A DNA stretch of 13,072 nucleotides, from the NCBI GenBank assembly GCA_025928125.1, contig JAICKD010000023.1:1-13072 (forward strand), read 5' to 3'. Both the position numbers and the translations under genes were made by a program. The stretch's first letter is position 1, and the number at the start of each line of letters is the position of its first letter. A model generated the notes under the pieces. The model was given only the letters and a program-made list of their open reading frames with translations, did no database searches and had not been told where the DNA came from. Origin of the DNA: Ktedonobacterales bacterium. Lineage in GTDB: Bacteria; Chloroflexota; Ktedonobacteria; Ktedonobacterales; JADMIN01. Below are positions 1 through 6,987 of this stretch, piece by piece.

Positions 1-999
1 GACGCGCTGATCCGGGCCCGCGAGAACGGCAAACAAGTGGCCGTGCTGGTGGAGCTGAAGGCGCGCTTCGACGAAGAGAACAACATCGAGTGGGCGCGGA
101 TGCTCGAGCGCGCGGGCGTCCATGTCGTCTATGGCCAGGTGGATTTGAAGACGCACGCGAAGGTGGCGCTGGTCGTGCGCCGGGAAACGAACGGGCTGCG
201 CCGTTACATCCACCTCGGCACGGGCAACTACAATGCCTCGACGGCGCGCGTCTACGAAGACTTTGCGTTGCTCACCTGCCGCAAGGATATCGGCGAGGAT
301 GTCACCAACCTCTTCAACGCACTGACGGGTTACGCGCGCGGCGTCACCTACCATAAGCTGCTGGTCGCGCCGGGGGCGTTGCGCGCCGGGCTGCTCGCGC
401 GCGTCCAGCGCGAAATCACCCGCGCCAAAGAGAACGGCTCCGGCCGACTGATCTTCAAAATCAATTCGCTGGTCGATCCCGCCATGATCCAGGCGCTCTA
501 TCGCGCCTCGCAGGCCGGTGTCGAGATCGATCTGATCGTGCGCGGTATGTGTTCGCTCCGGCCGGGCATTCCCGGCGTTAGCGAGCATATTCGCGTGGTG
601 AGCCTGGTGGGGCGCATTCTGGAGCACAGCCGCATCTACTATTTCGCCAATGGTGGCGGGGACCAGGAAGAGGTGTTGATGGGCAGCGCCGACCTGATGC
701 AGCGCAATCTGGACCACCGTATCGAGTTGCTCTTCCCCATCGAGGATGTCACGCTGCGCAATCACATTGTCCATGATGTCTTACCCGCCTACATGCGCGA
801 TACCGCCAACGCGCGCATCCTTCTGCCGGATGACACCTATCAGCGGCTCCAGCCGCCGCGCGGCGAGCGACCCTTTGATGTGCAGGCGTGGTTTGCCAGG
901 GAGGGCCACCAGTTGCCTGACCCGCAGGCGCCGTTCATCCTGCAATCGTCGGCGCCACCGATCATCGTCGATGGCGCGCCCGCCGCGATGCCCTCATGA
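1..999 (+). CDS. ppk1: Polyphosphate kinase 1, C-terminal half (5' end outside window)
   Basis: PPK1 reversibly transfers the terminal phosphate of ATP onto inorganic polyphosphate through a phosphohistidine intermediate. The reading frame is open from base 1 and ends in TGA at 997-999, giving the last 332 residues of a protein that is usually about 690-720 aa long. Both C-terminal phospholipase-D-like domains are visible. The first holds KTHAKVAL (His about residue 52 of the fragment) and YIHLGTGNYN (about 69-78). The second holds LIVRGMCSLRPGIPGV and LEHSRIYYF, the classic PPK1 catalytic signature. The tail after about residue 290 is poorly conserved in the family. The ROK kinase gene follows 83 nt downstream on the same strand. 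Family identity is clear; nothing can be said about the N-terminal domains. Confidence 0.96.
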   Translation, partial: DALIRARENGKQVAVLVELKARFDEENNIEWARMLERAGVHVVYGQVDLKTHAKVALVVRRETNGLRRYIHLGTGNYNASTARVYEDFALLTCRKDIGEDVTNLFNALTGYARGVTYHKLLVAPGALRAGLLARVQREITRAKENGSGRLIFKINSLVDPAMIQALYRASQAGVEIDLIVRGMCSLRPGIPGVSEHIRVVSLVGRILEHSRIYYFANGGGDQEEVLMGSADLMQRNLDHRIELLFPIEDVTLRNHIVHDVLPAYMRDTANARILLPDDTYQRLQPPRGERPFDVQAWFAREGHQLPDPQAPFILQSSAPPIIVDGAPAAMPS

Positions 1000-1024
1000 T
1001 GTCGTGATGCCGCGGTCTGCGCGA

Positions 1025-1030
1025 TATAAT
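1025..1030 (+). promoter_or_regulatory. Candidate -10 box ahead of the ROK kinase gene
   Basis: A perfect TATAAT hexamer lies 52 nt before the chosen start codon, in the short gap after the polyphosphate kinase stop. No good -35 hexamer sits 16-18 nt upstream (the 17-nt position reads TCGTGA). It is therefore a candidate only, but it would give the kinase its own promoter rather than pure read-through. Confidence 0.35.
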
Positions 1031-1082
1031 GGGCTGCGCGGATCGCGTATCGGGAATGCATGAGCGAGGGGAGTACACAGCA

Positions 1083-2063
1083 ATGCCAGCACGCTATGTG
1101 ATGGGCATCGACGTTGGTGGCACCAAAATCTACGCGGGTATTGTCGACGCTGAGACCGGCAAGGTGCTCGCCACCGCCCGCAAACGCACCCATCCCGAGC
1201 GTGGCGTGGACTTCTTCTCCCAGCGGCTGCTCGTCGTCGCGCAGGAGGCGCTGGCCGCCGCGAAGTTGCCAGATAGCGAGTCCCTTCTCGCTATCGGCAT
1301 CGGCATCGCTGGCCAGGTGGATCGCGCGAAGGGGGTCTTGCTATCCTCGCCCAATCTGGCGCAGGGGTTGAGGAATCTCGCGCTGGCTGATCTGCTGCAA
1401 AAGGCGTTCAACGTTCCAGTGGTCGTCGGCAACGATGTGGAGGTCGCCACGTACGGCGAGCAGCAGTTTGGCGCGGGGCGCGGTTATGACGATTTCGTCT
1501 GCGTCTTCGTCGGCACCGGGGTTGGCTCGGCGATCATGCAGGGCGGGCAGATACGGCGCGGCTTCACCGGCACGGCGGGCGAGATCGGCCATACCATCGT
1601 GCAGTATGGCGGGCGGATCTGTGGCTGCGGCGGTCGCGGCCACCTGGAGGCCTACGCCTCACGTTCGGCGGTGACGCGCGTGCTGCTGGCGGAGCTGGCG
1701 CGTGGGCGTTCCTCGAAATTGCGCGAGCTGCTCAAGGAAGGGGATAGCGCGATACGCTCGAAGATGATCGCGCGCTGCATTGACGATGGCGACGAACTGG
1801 TGATCGAGACTGTGACCGAAGCGGCGGACTACCTGGGCGCGGGCCTCGGCTCGCTGGCGACCTTCTACAATCCACAGTGCATCGTCGTCGGCGGCGGGTT
1901 GATCGAGGCAGCGCCTCTCGTGCTCGAACGCGCCTCCCTGCGCGCCCATGAGGCTGCGCTCCCTGCGGCGACGCGCTCGCTGACCATCGTCAAGTGCGGG
2001 CTGGGCGATGACTCCGGCGTCATCGGCGCGGCATGGCTGGCGGCGCGGCAGGCCCGCGACTGA
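1083..2063 (+). CDS. ROK-family sugar kinase, glucokinase-like
   Basis: A cytoplasmic sugar kinase of the ROK family (326 aa, a normal full length), most likely phosphorylating glucose or a related hexose to feed glycolysis. The N-terminal phosphate loop is IDVGGTKIYAG (residues 9-19). The catalytic base is Asp118 in GNDVE, the second nucleotide loop is VGTGVGSA (143-150), and GGGL (270-273) forms the adenosine-side loop. The ROK zinc motif is present as GEIGH (His170) followed by CGCGGRGHLE (180-189), with histidine in place of the usual third cysteine. ATG 1083 is chosen because GAGGGGAG at 1066-1073 is a strong ribosome-binding site 9 nt upstream. An in-frame ATG at 1029 lies inside the promoter-like region. 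Proximity to ppk1 raises polyphosphate as a possible phosphate donor, but the zinc-motif architecture is that of ATP-type ROK kinases. Confidence 0.9.
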   Translation: MPARYVMGIDVGGTKIYAGIVDAETGKVLATARKRTHPERGVDFFSQRLLVVAQEALAAAKLPDSESLLAIGIGIAGQVDRAKGVLLSSPNLAQGLRNLALADLLQKAFNVPVVVGNDVEVATYGEQQFGAGRGYDDFVCVFVGTGVGSAIMQGGQIRRGFTGTAGEIGHTIVQYGGRICGCGGRGHLEAYASRSAVTRVLLAELARGRSSKLRELLKEGDSAIRSKMIARCIDDGDELVIETVTEAADYLGAGLGSLATFYNPQCIVVGGGLIEAAPLVLERASLRAHEAALPAATRSLTIVKCGLGDDSGVIGAAWLAARQARD

Positions 2064-2119
2064 CCATCTCCGCCCGGAAACTGGCCGCCCGCATCTTCTG
2101 TTGCTCTGCGCCCCATGGC

Positions 2120-2405
2120 TGATATTGGTTTCGCCTGGGATGATGTCACTGACACTGGGGCCACCGCCCCCTCCCCTAACCCCTCCCCCTTGCAGGGAGA
2201 GGGGACCAGAGCCAGAGCCAGACTCAGACTCAGACCCAGACGCAGCCGCTGGCGTGCTGGCTCTCTGGCTCCCCTCCCCGCGTCGGGGGCAGACGCGCGA
2301 GCCGATAGGCTCGAAGCGCGCGACGAGCGCGCGGAGCGGCAGCGGGCCGGAGGCCGGGGCTGGGGGAGAGGGTCTGCGCCAACAACCTCACCACAATTAG
2401 TATGA
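2120..2405. repeat. MITE-like dispersed repeat, copy 1 (286 bp)
   Basis: This shares its ends with the element at 7006-7230 in the same orientation. The first 49 bp (2120-2168) differ at only two positions from 7006-7054. The last 50 bp or so, from GGGGCTGGGGG to GTATGA, differ by three substitutions and one indel. C-run and G-run arms can pair with each other. A local hairpin pairs 2180-2190 with 2194-2204 (11 bp, one mismatch). Copy 1 is longer because of a hexamer tract (2206-2241) and a GC-rich insert of roughly 70-80 bp inside the second hairpin at about 2287-2356. No protein-coding signal was seen. The ends are only weakly inverted (TGATA-type against TCATA-type), so this is best called MITE-like rather than a proven transposable element. 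Confidence 0.8.
2206..2241 (+). repeat. Six-unit hexanucleotide tandem repeat inside repeat copy 1
   Basis: Six consecutive 6-bp units of the form (C/T)CAGA(G/C): CCAGAG twice, CCAGAC, TCAGAC twice, CCAGAC. Copy 2 of the surrounding element has only two units (7094-7105). The tract therefore appears to have expanded in copy 1 or contracted in copy 2. Confidence 0.8.
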
Positions 2406-2427
2406 ATCTCGCATTGAGATCGCCGCG

Positions 2428-2553
2428 ATGGGTAATATCGATGGGAAGATGGCGCTCGTCACAGGCGCTGCGACCATGCATGCTACTATAGTCTTCATAG
2501 AGACACAGGCTGTCGCCCATCCACGGCAAGCGACGAGCGTTGTGGCGTTTTGA
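2428..2553 (+). pseudogene. N-terminal stub of a short-chain dehydrogenase/reductase (SDR) gene
   Basis: ATG 2428 opens a 41-codon frame beginning MGNIDGKMALVTGAA and stopping at TGA 2551-2553. The pattern (L/I)DGKxALVTGAA is the highly characteristic first beta strand and start of the TGxxxGxG cofactor loop of SDR enzymes, normally at residues 4-18 of a protein of about 250 aa. Here the glycine-rich loop does not continue (TGAATMHATI), and nothing SDR-like follows in any frame. The match is short, so coincidence cannot be excluded. The position, 23 nt after the end of repeat copy 1 and directly ahead of the catabolic cassette, suggests a dehydrogenase gene largely deleted. It is unlikely to encode a working protein. 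Confidence 0.5.
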
Positions 2554-2587
2554 CATGTTTGCGACACTGCGGCATGAGGAGCGCGAA

Positions 2588-3808
2588 ATGACGACGGAGT
2601 CTACAGAGTCTCAGGGGCAGAGGCTGCCCACGCCACAGAGCGAAACGGAGAAGATTGCGGCTATTCGCAACGAATTGCCGGTTACCGCGCGCTATCTCTA
2701 TTTCAACGCTGGCACGAACGGGCCGTTGCCACGACGCAGCCATGATGCGCTGGTTGCAAGCTCAGCGCTGGAACTGGACGAAGGACGTATCAGCCACACA
2801 GCGTTCACCCGGCTGTTCCAAAATCTCGACGACACGCGAAGCTCGGTGGCGACCCTGTTGCAGTGTGATCCCGCCGAGATTGCGCTCACGCATAACACCA
2901 CCGAAGGAATGAATATCGCTATCATGGGGCTGCGCTGGCAGCAGGGCGACGAGATCATCACCTCGGTCGCGGAGCATCCTGGTGGCTTGTACCCCGCGTA
3001 TCTGTTGCATCAGCGCTATGGCGTGAAGGTTCGCCAGACGGAGATCGCGCTGCCGGGCCGCGACCCTGTCGAGGAGTTGCGCAAGGCGCTGAGTCCGCGC
3101 ACGAAGGCGGTAGTCCTGTCGCATGTCAGTTGGGCGACTGGTATGGTGCTTCCGGTGCGTGAGCTGGCCGATCTGGCGCACAGCGTGGGGGCGCTCTTCA
3201 TCTGCGATGCGGCGCAGTCCGCCGGTATGGTTCCATCGAATGTCTACGAGCTTGGGGTGGACGCATACGCCTGTTCGGGGCAGAAGTGGCTCTGCGGCCC
3301 TGATGGCACAGGCGCGCTGTTCGTCCGCAGGGAACGCTGGGGAGATATCCAGCAGACCTTCATCGGCTTCTTTGGCATCCAGTTCGGGATGAGCGATCAC
3401 GACGGCAACTACGTCCCCGCAGACACCGCTCGACGCTATGACGTCTCCACGGTCTATCCCGGTGGACTGAGAGCATTGCGGGAGAGCCTACGCTGGATCG
3501 GCGAAGATATCGGGTGGGACTGGGCCTACCGGCGGATTGCCACGCTTGGGCGCTACTGCTATGAGGCGCTCGCGACGCTCGACGGTGTGACGATGATGAC
3601 CCCACGAGACCAGATGGCCGGACTGCTGCATTTCCGCGTGGAGGGAATCGCGCCGCCCGAGTTGACCGAGAAGCTCGGCGCCTCTGGCATCCTCATCCGT
3701 GATACGCATGACCCCGACGCCAACCGCATCTCGACCGGCTTCTACAATACCGAAGCGGAGATCGACCGCCTCAGAGACGCCATCGAGCAGATTCAGGCTA
3801 CGCGGTAA
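2588..3808 (+). CDS. Aminotransferase class V-fold PLP-dependent enzyme (isopenicillin-N-epimerase-like)
   Basis: A fold-type I PLP enzyme of the class V aminotransferase family, 406 aa, cytoplasmic. Visible signature elements are HNTTEGMN (102-109) for the phosphate-binding region, CDAAQSAG (206-213) with Asp207 contacting the PLP pyridine nitrogen, and SGQKWLCGPDGTG (230-242) with Lys233 as the Schiff-base lysine. The C-terminal region reads ANRISTGFYNTEAEIDRL, where SufS-type cysteine desulfurases carry a catalytic cysteine loop; no cysteine is present, which argues against desulfurase activity. ATG 2588 is chosen for GAGGAG at 2576-2581, 6 nt upstream; in-frame ATGs at 2540 and 2555 lack such a site. 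It heads the cassette, 103 nt before the amidohydrolase gene. It could be an aminotransferase, epimerase or lyase; the substrate is unknown. Confidence 0.87.
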   Translation: MTTESTESQGQRLPTPQSETEKIAAIRNELPVTARYLYFNAGTNGPLPRRSHDALVASSALELDEGRISHTAFTRLFQNLDDTRSSVATLLQCDPAEIALTHNTTEGMNIAIMGLRWQQGDEIITSVAEHPGGLYPAYLLHQRYGVKVRQTEIALPGRDPVEELRKALSPRTKAVVLSHVSWATGMVLPVRELADLAHSVGALFICDAAQSAGMVPSNVYELGVDAYACSGQKWLCGPDGTGALFVRRERWGDIQQTFIGFFGIQFGMSDHDGNYVPADTARRYDVSTVYPGGLRALRESLRWIGEDIGWDWAYRRIATLGRYCYEALATLDGVTMMTPRDQMAGLLHFRVEGIAPPELTEKLGASGILIRDTHDPDANRISTGFYNTEAEIDRLRDAIEQIQATR

Positions 3809-3911
3809 GTTCAGGTCCAGCGCTGATGGTTCGCGCATCGCTCGTGTTCCTGGCGAACGCCGCAAAATACTTGTAACGGGATAGGAGAGGATTGCTCAGA
3901 AAGGCAGGCAG

Positions 3912-5327
3912 ATGACATCAGGAGTCTCATTCGCGGCGATTGATGAGGCCGTCGAGCAGACACAGCCCACGATGGAGCGTCTGGCCAGCGAGCTGTGGCG
4001 GCTTGCCGAGCTTTCGCTCCAGGAGGTGCAGTCGGCGCGGTTGCTGATGACCTGCCTGCAAGATGCGGGATTTACAATCAGCAGCCGGGGTACGGCGAAC
4101 GTGCCGACGGCGTTCATCGCCGAATGGGGTACGGCGCAACCGGGCCAGCCTCGGCTTGGGATTCTGACCGAATACGACGCGCTGCCAGGGCTGGGCAACG
4201 CACCAGTCCCAGAGAAAGCCCCGCGCGAGGACAAGGTGACCAGCGGGCATGGCTGCGGTCATAATCTGCTCGGAGCGGCTGCCATGGGAGCGGCCATCGC
4301 CTTGAAACAGCTGATGGACGAGCGCCAGCTGCCCGGCATGCTGCGGGTCTATGGCTGCGCCGCCGAGGAAACCGAGGGGGCCAAGGTCTATATGGCGCGC
4401 GCCGGACTCTTCGACGATCTGGATGCCGTGCTGCACTGGCATCCCGGCGCCGATGCCGCAGTGGCGAATCACCGTTCAGCCGCCATCAATAGCGTGCGGA
4501 TCGAGTTCTTCGGCACAGCCGCTCACGCCGGGGCTGCCCCCTGGCACGGACGTAGCGCGCTCCACGCGACGGAACTGTGCGCTCACGGCATCAACCTGAT
4601 GCGCGAACATGTCGAGCCGACCGCCCGAATCCATTATGTCGTCGAGGCGGGCGGCGAGGCGCCCAATGTGGTGCCGGACTATGCCAGGATGCGTCTCTTT
4701 GTGCGTGACATCGACCGGGCGCACGTCGAGGCGTCCACCGCGTGGATCAAACAGATTGCCGAGGGCGCGGCGCTGGCGACCCAGACCCGGGCGGCGGCGC
4801 TGGTCTACTCCGGCGCATATGACTTGCTGCCGAATCGTCCGCTGGCCGAATGCATGCAGGCCCATCTTGAGCGCGTCGGGGTTCCCAGCTACACCGAGGC
4901 CGAGCAAGCCTTCGCCCGCGAGCTCCAGCGGAACGCCGGGGCTGAGCCGGAGGGGATGGCCCAGGCGACGGCTCCTCTCTCCAAGGATGAACCGGCCTTC
5001 GGCTTTTCGACCGATGTCGGCGACGTCAGCTGGTGCGCGCCTACGATGGGATGTGGCCAGCCGACAGTGCCGCTGGGCATTGGGATGCACACCTGGGCCG
5101 CGACTGCGTGCCACGGCACGGGTATCGGCCTGAAAGGCGCGTTCGCCGCTGCGCGCGTGCTGGCGGCCACCGGCGTTGACCTCCTGACCGACGACGCGCT
5201 GCGCCAGGCTGCCCGTGCCGACTTCGAGCGGCGCGCCAGCGGCAAGCCGTATCGCTCGCCGCTAGACCCGGAGATGGAGCGGCCATTGGAGCTTCCCGAA
5301 TGGGTATTGGAAGCCGTTGGCGACTGA
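3912..5327 (+). CDS. M20 family metallo-amidohydrolase, AbgB-like
   Basis: A zinc-dependent amidohydrolase of the M20D group, 471 aa, close in length and motif layout to p-aminobenzoyl-glutamate hydrolase subunit B (AbgB). It presumably cleaves an amide bond in an N-acyl amino acid or similar small molecule in the cytoplasm. Metal and catalytic motifs are EYDALPGLG (88-96), SGHGCGHNLLG (111-121, His113 and His117), AEETEG (151-156, tandem Glu152/153) and LHWHPGA (174-180). The dimerisation-domain histidine lies in GTAAHAGAAPWHGR (201-214, His205). The C-terminal TDVGDVSW (367-374) and GMHTW (391-395, His393) complete the set, so the enzyme looks active. No signal peptide. The ribosome-binding site before ATG 3912 (AGGCAGG, 3902-3908) is modest. 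The upstream PLP enzyme and downstream lyase genes suggest successive steps of one pathway; the substrate is unknown. Confidence 0.9.
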   Translation: MTSGVSFAAIDEAVEQTQPTMERLASELWRLAELSLQEVQSARLLMTCLQDAGFTISSRGTANVPTAFIAEWGTAQPGQPRLGILTEYDALPGLGNAPVPEKAPREDKVTSGHGCGHNLLGAAAMGAAIALKQLMDERQLPGMLRVYGCAAEETEGAKVYMARAGLFDDLDAVLHWHPGADAAVANHRSAAINSVRIEFFGTAAHAGAAPWHGRSALHATELCAHGINLMREHVEPTARIHYVVEAGGEAPNVVPDYARMRLFVRDIDRAHVEASTAWIKQIAEGAALATQTRAAALVYSGAYDLLPNRPLAECMQAHLERVGVPSYTEAEQAFARELQRNAGAEPEGMAQATAPLSKDEPAFGFSTDVGDVSWCAPTMGCGQPTVPLGIGMHTWAATACHGTGIGLKGAFAAARVLAATGVDLLTDDALRQAARADFERRASGKPYRSPLDPEMERPLELPEWVLEAVGD

Positions 5328-5344
5328 TTTGACTTGCCAACGGC
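5313..5344 (+). terminator. 9-bp perfect hairpin straddling the amidohydrolase stop codon
   Basis: GCCGTTGGC (5313-5321) and GCCAACGGC (5336-5344) form a perfect 9-bp stem with a 14-nt loop that includes the stop codon. No T-run follows, so intrinsic termination is doubtful. An mRNA-stability or partial-termination role between the second and third cassette genes is possible. Confidence 0.35.
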
Positions 5345-5365
5345 CCACCAAGGCGCATCTCTGTT

Positions 5366-5459
5366 CCGTTCTTAGAAGGCCAAACAAAACGGTCATGCCC
5401 CAGTGGCAATGATGAGGAGTGGGCCGGCTTCGCGGCATGAATGCCGCGGCTAAGAACGG
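5366..5459. repeat. Nested-palindrome element (94 bp) between cassette genes
   Basis: The ends are a perfect 10-bp inverted repeat, CCGTTCTTAG (5366-5375) and CTAAGAACGG (5450-5459). Inside is a second inverted pair, TCATGCC (5393-5399) and GGCATGA (5434-5440), and a perfect palindromic stem CGCGGCATGAATGCCGCG (5431-5448). No coding potential. The structure resembles a small REP/MITE-type insertion or the hairpin end of an IS200/IS605-like element, but only one copy is in view, so its nature is inferred. Confidence 0.5.
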
Positions 5460-5503
5460 CGTTTTGCCAGGAACTCTCAGAGCGAACAGGAGACAGAGCA
5501 CTC

Positions 5504-5848
5504 ATGACGATGTGGCAGCCTTCGGATGAATCTGAGACACGCACGCAGGCACCGCCAACGGCTCCGGCATTCCTCGCGCACAACGAGGGCGACATGGTCG
5601 CGGTGGCGGTCCAGGACGTGGCGCCCGGCGAACGGTTGGTCGTCTACCTGGATAGCGACCGCGAGGCACAGATGACGGTGACGGAGGAGATTCCGCTCGG
5701 CCACAAAGTCGCTCTGGTGGATCTCGTCGCGGATGCTGAGGTCATCGAATATGGGGCGCCAGTGGCGTTGACGCGGCAGCCCATCACTGCTGGCCAACTG
5801 GTCCACGTACACAATGTGAGGAGCGCCCGATGGCAGAACAGCATCTAA
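5504..5848 (+). CDS. SAF-domain small subunit of a UxaA-family dehydratase/lyase (SuyA-like)
   Basis: A 114-aa protein consisting of an SAF domain, the module that forms the N-terminus of altronate dehydratase UxaA and, as a separate chain, the small subunit of sulfolactate sulfo-lyase (SuyA). Residues 23-45 (FLAHNEGDMVAVAVQDVAPG onward) and 66-105 contain the diagnostic LGHKVAL (65-71), IEYGAPVAL (81-89) and VHVHN (100-104), which match the GHKxAL and HVHN motifs of UxaA N-termini. The first 20 residues are a polar, probably flexible leader. ATG 5504 is supported by AGGAGA at 5488-5493, 10 nt upstream; an in-frame ATG at 5441 lies inside the palindromic element. Its 3' end overlaps the large-subunit gene by 19 nt, implying translational coupling and a two-chain enzyme. 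Confidence 0.85.
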   Translation: MTMWQPSDESETRTQAPPTAPAFLAHNEGDMVAVAVQDVAPGERLVVYLDSDREAQMTVTEEIPLGHKVALVDLVADAEVIEYGAPVALTRQPITAGQLVHVHNVRSARWQNSI

Positions 5849-6987
5849 CGGGCTACCGCCGCCCCGACGGTGGTGTTGGCGTGCGCAACCACGTCATCAT
5901 TCTTCCGGTTGACGATCTCTCCAACGCGGTCTGCGACCACATCGCCAGCACCATTTCCGGGACGATCTCGTTGCCCCATGCATATGGGCGCTTGCAGTAT
6001 GGCGAAGACCTCGAGTTGACGTTCCGCACGCTCATCGGCACAGGCTCCAATCCCAATGTTGCGGCGGCTGTCGTCGTCGGCATTGAACCGAACTGGACGA
6101 GTCGTGTGGTTGAGGGCATCGCCAGGACAGGCAAGCTGGTGCAGGGCTTCTCCATCGAGCGGCATGGCGATCTCCGGGTGCTGGCGGCGGCCTCACGCAC
6201 CGCCCAGCAGTTCGTGCAGGCGGCGAGTGAGTTGCGGCGCGAGCCTATCACCCGTGAAGAGTTGACGATCAGTATCAAGTGTGGCGAGTCTGATACGACG
6301 ACCGGATTAGGCTCGTGTCCCACCGTCTCGCAGGCGGTGGACCGCTTTGTGGAGGCGGGCGCCACGGTTTTGTTCGGTGAGACATCCGAGCTGACCGGCG
6401 GCGAGCAGATCATTGCCGGGCGGTGCGCGACGGAAGAGGTGCGTTCCCGCTTCCAGACGCTGTACGACAATTACCTTGCCGAGATCGAGTCGAGCGACGC
6501 GAATCTGTTGGGATCGCAGCCCACGCAGGGCAACATTCGCGGCGGGCTAAGCACGATCGAGGAAAAGGCGCTGGGCAACATCGCCAAGACGGGTACAGTT
6601 CCCGTGGTGGATGCGCTGGAGCCAGCAGTCGCGCCGACCAAGCGCGGCCTGAACTTCATGGATTCGTCGTCTGCGGCTGCCGAATTCATCACCCTGATGG
6701 GCGCCGCACGCTCGGTGATTCATCTCTTTCCCACGGGCCAGGGCAACGTGATCGGCAATCCGATTGTGCCGGTTATCAAGATTACGGCGAATCCGCTGAC
6801 GGCCCGCACGATGTCCGAGCATATTGATCTGGACGTGTCTGGGCTGCTGTGGCGCGAATATGGTCTGCGCGAGGCGGGCGACCAGCTGATGGCGCTCATC
6901 GACCGCGTCGCGAACGGGCGGCTCACCTGTGCGGAGGCGCTCGGTCACCGCGAGTTTGTCTTCACCAAGCTCTATCGCAGCGCATAG
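5830..6987 (+). CDS. UxaA-family dehydratase/lyase large subunit (SuyB/altronate-dehydratase-like)
   Basis: A 385-aa catalytic-domain protein of the UxaA family (altronate and galactarate dehydratases, sulfolactate sulfo-lyase large subunit). These metal-dependent enzymes eliminate water or sulfite from hydroxy acids. Motifs in order are GVRNHVIILPV (17-27), KCGESDTTTGLGS (150-162; usual form KCGGSDxxSG), GNIRGGLSTIEEKALGN (234-250), FMDSSS (277-282), FPTGQGN (300-306) and VPVIKITANPLT (313-324). ATG 5830 has GAGGAG (5818-5823) 6 nt upstream, inside the SAF-subunit gene. The split small/large arrangement matches SuyAB rather than fused UxaA, but that organisation is also found in uncharacterised relatives, so the substrate remains open. 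It is the last gene of the plus-strand cassette; repeat copy 2 begins 18 nt after its stop. Confidence 0.88.
   Translation: MAEQHLTGYRRPDGGVGVRNHVIILPVDDLSNAVCDHIASTISGTISLPHAYGRLQYGEDLELTFRTLIGTGSNPNVAAAVVVGIEPNWTSRVVEGIARTGKLVQGFSIERHGDLRVLAAASRTAQQFVQAASELRREPITREELTISIKCGESDTTTGLGSCPTVSQAVDRFVEAGATVLFGETSELTGGEQIIAGRCATEEVRSRFQTLYDNYLAEIESSDANLLGSQPTQGNIRGGLSTIEEKALGNIAKTGTVPVVDALEPAVAPTKRGLNFMDSSSAAAEFITLMGAARSVIHLFPTGQGNVIGNPIVPVIKITANPLTARTMSEHIDLDVSGLLWREYGLREAGDQLMALIDRVANGRLTCAEALGHREFVFTKLYRSA

Noticed and set aside
2206..2241. CRISPR-like spacing of short repeats
   Set aside because: The units are contiguous 6-mers with no spacers; it is a simple tandem repeat.
2120..2405. Open frames of about 96-130 codons through repeat copy 1
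   Set aside because: The translations are low-complexity Pro/Arg/Ser products of C/G runs and hexamer repeats, and the frame is not kept in copy 2.
2481..2489. Extended -10-like TGCTACTAT upstream of the PLP enzyme gene
   Set aside because: Only a partial match with no acceptable -35, inside the SDR remnant; too weak to list as a promoter.
2762..3400. 212-codon open frame on the minus strand
   Set aside because: Antisense to the well-supported class V PLP enzyme, with low-complexity composition and no motif.
3829..3858. GTTCGC/GCGAAC inverted repeat after the PLP enzyme gene
   Set aside because: A six-base stem with an 18-nt loop and no T-run is expected by chance in such G+C-rich DNA.
4476..5114. 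212-codon open frame on the minus strand
   Set aside because: Antisense to the M20 amidohydrolase, whose metal motifs are all intact; no family features in the antisense product.
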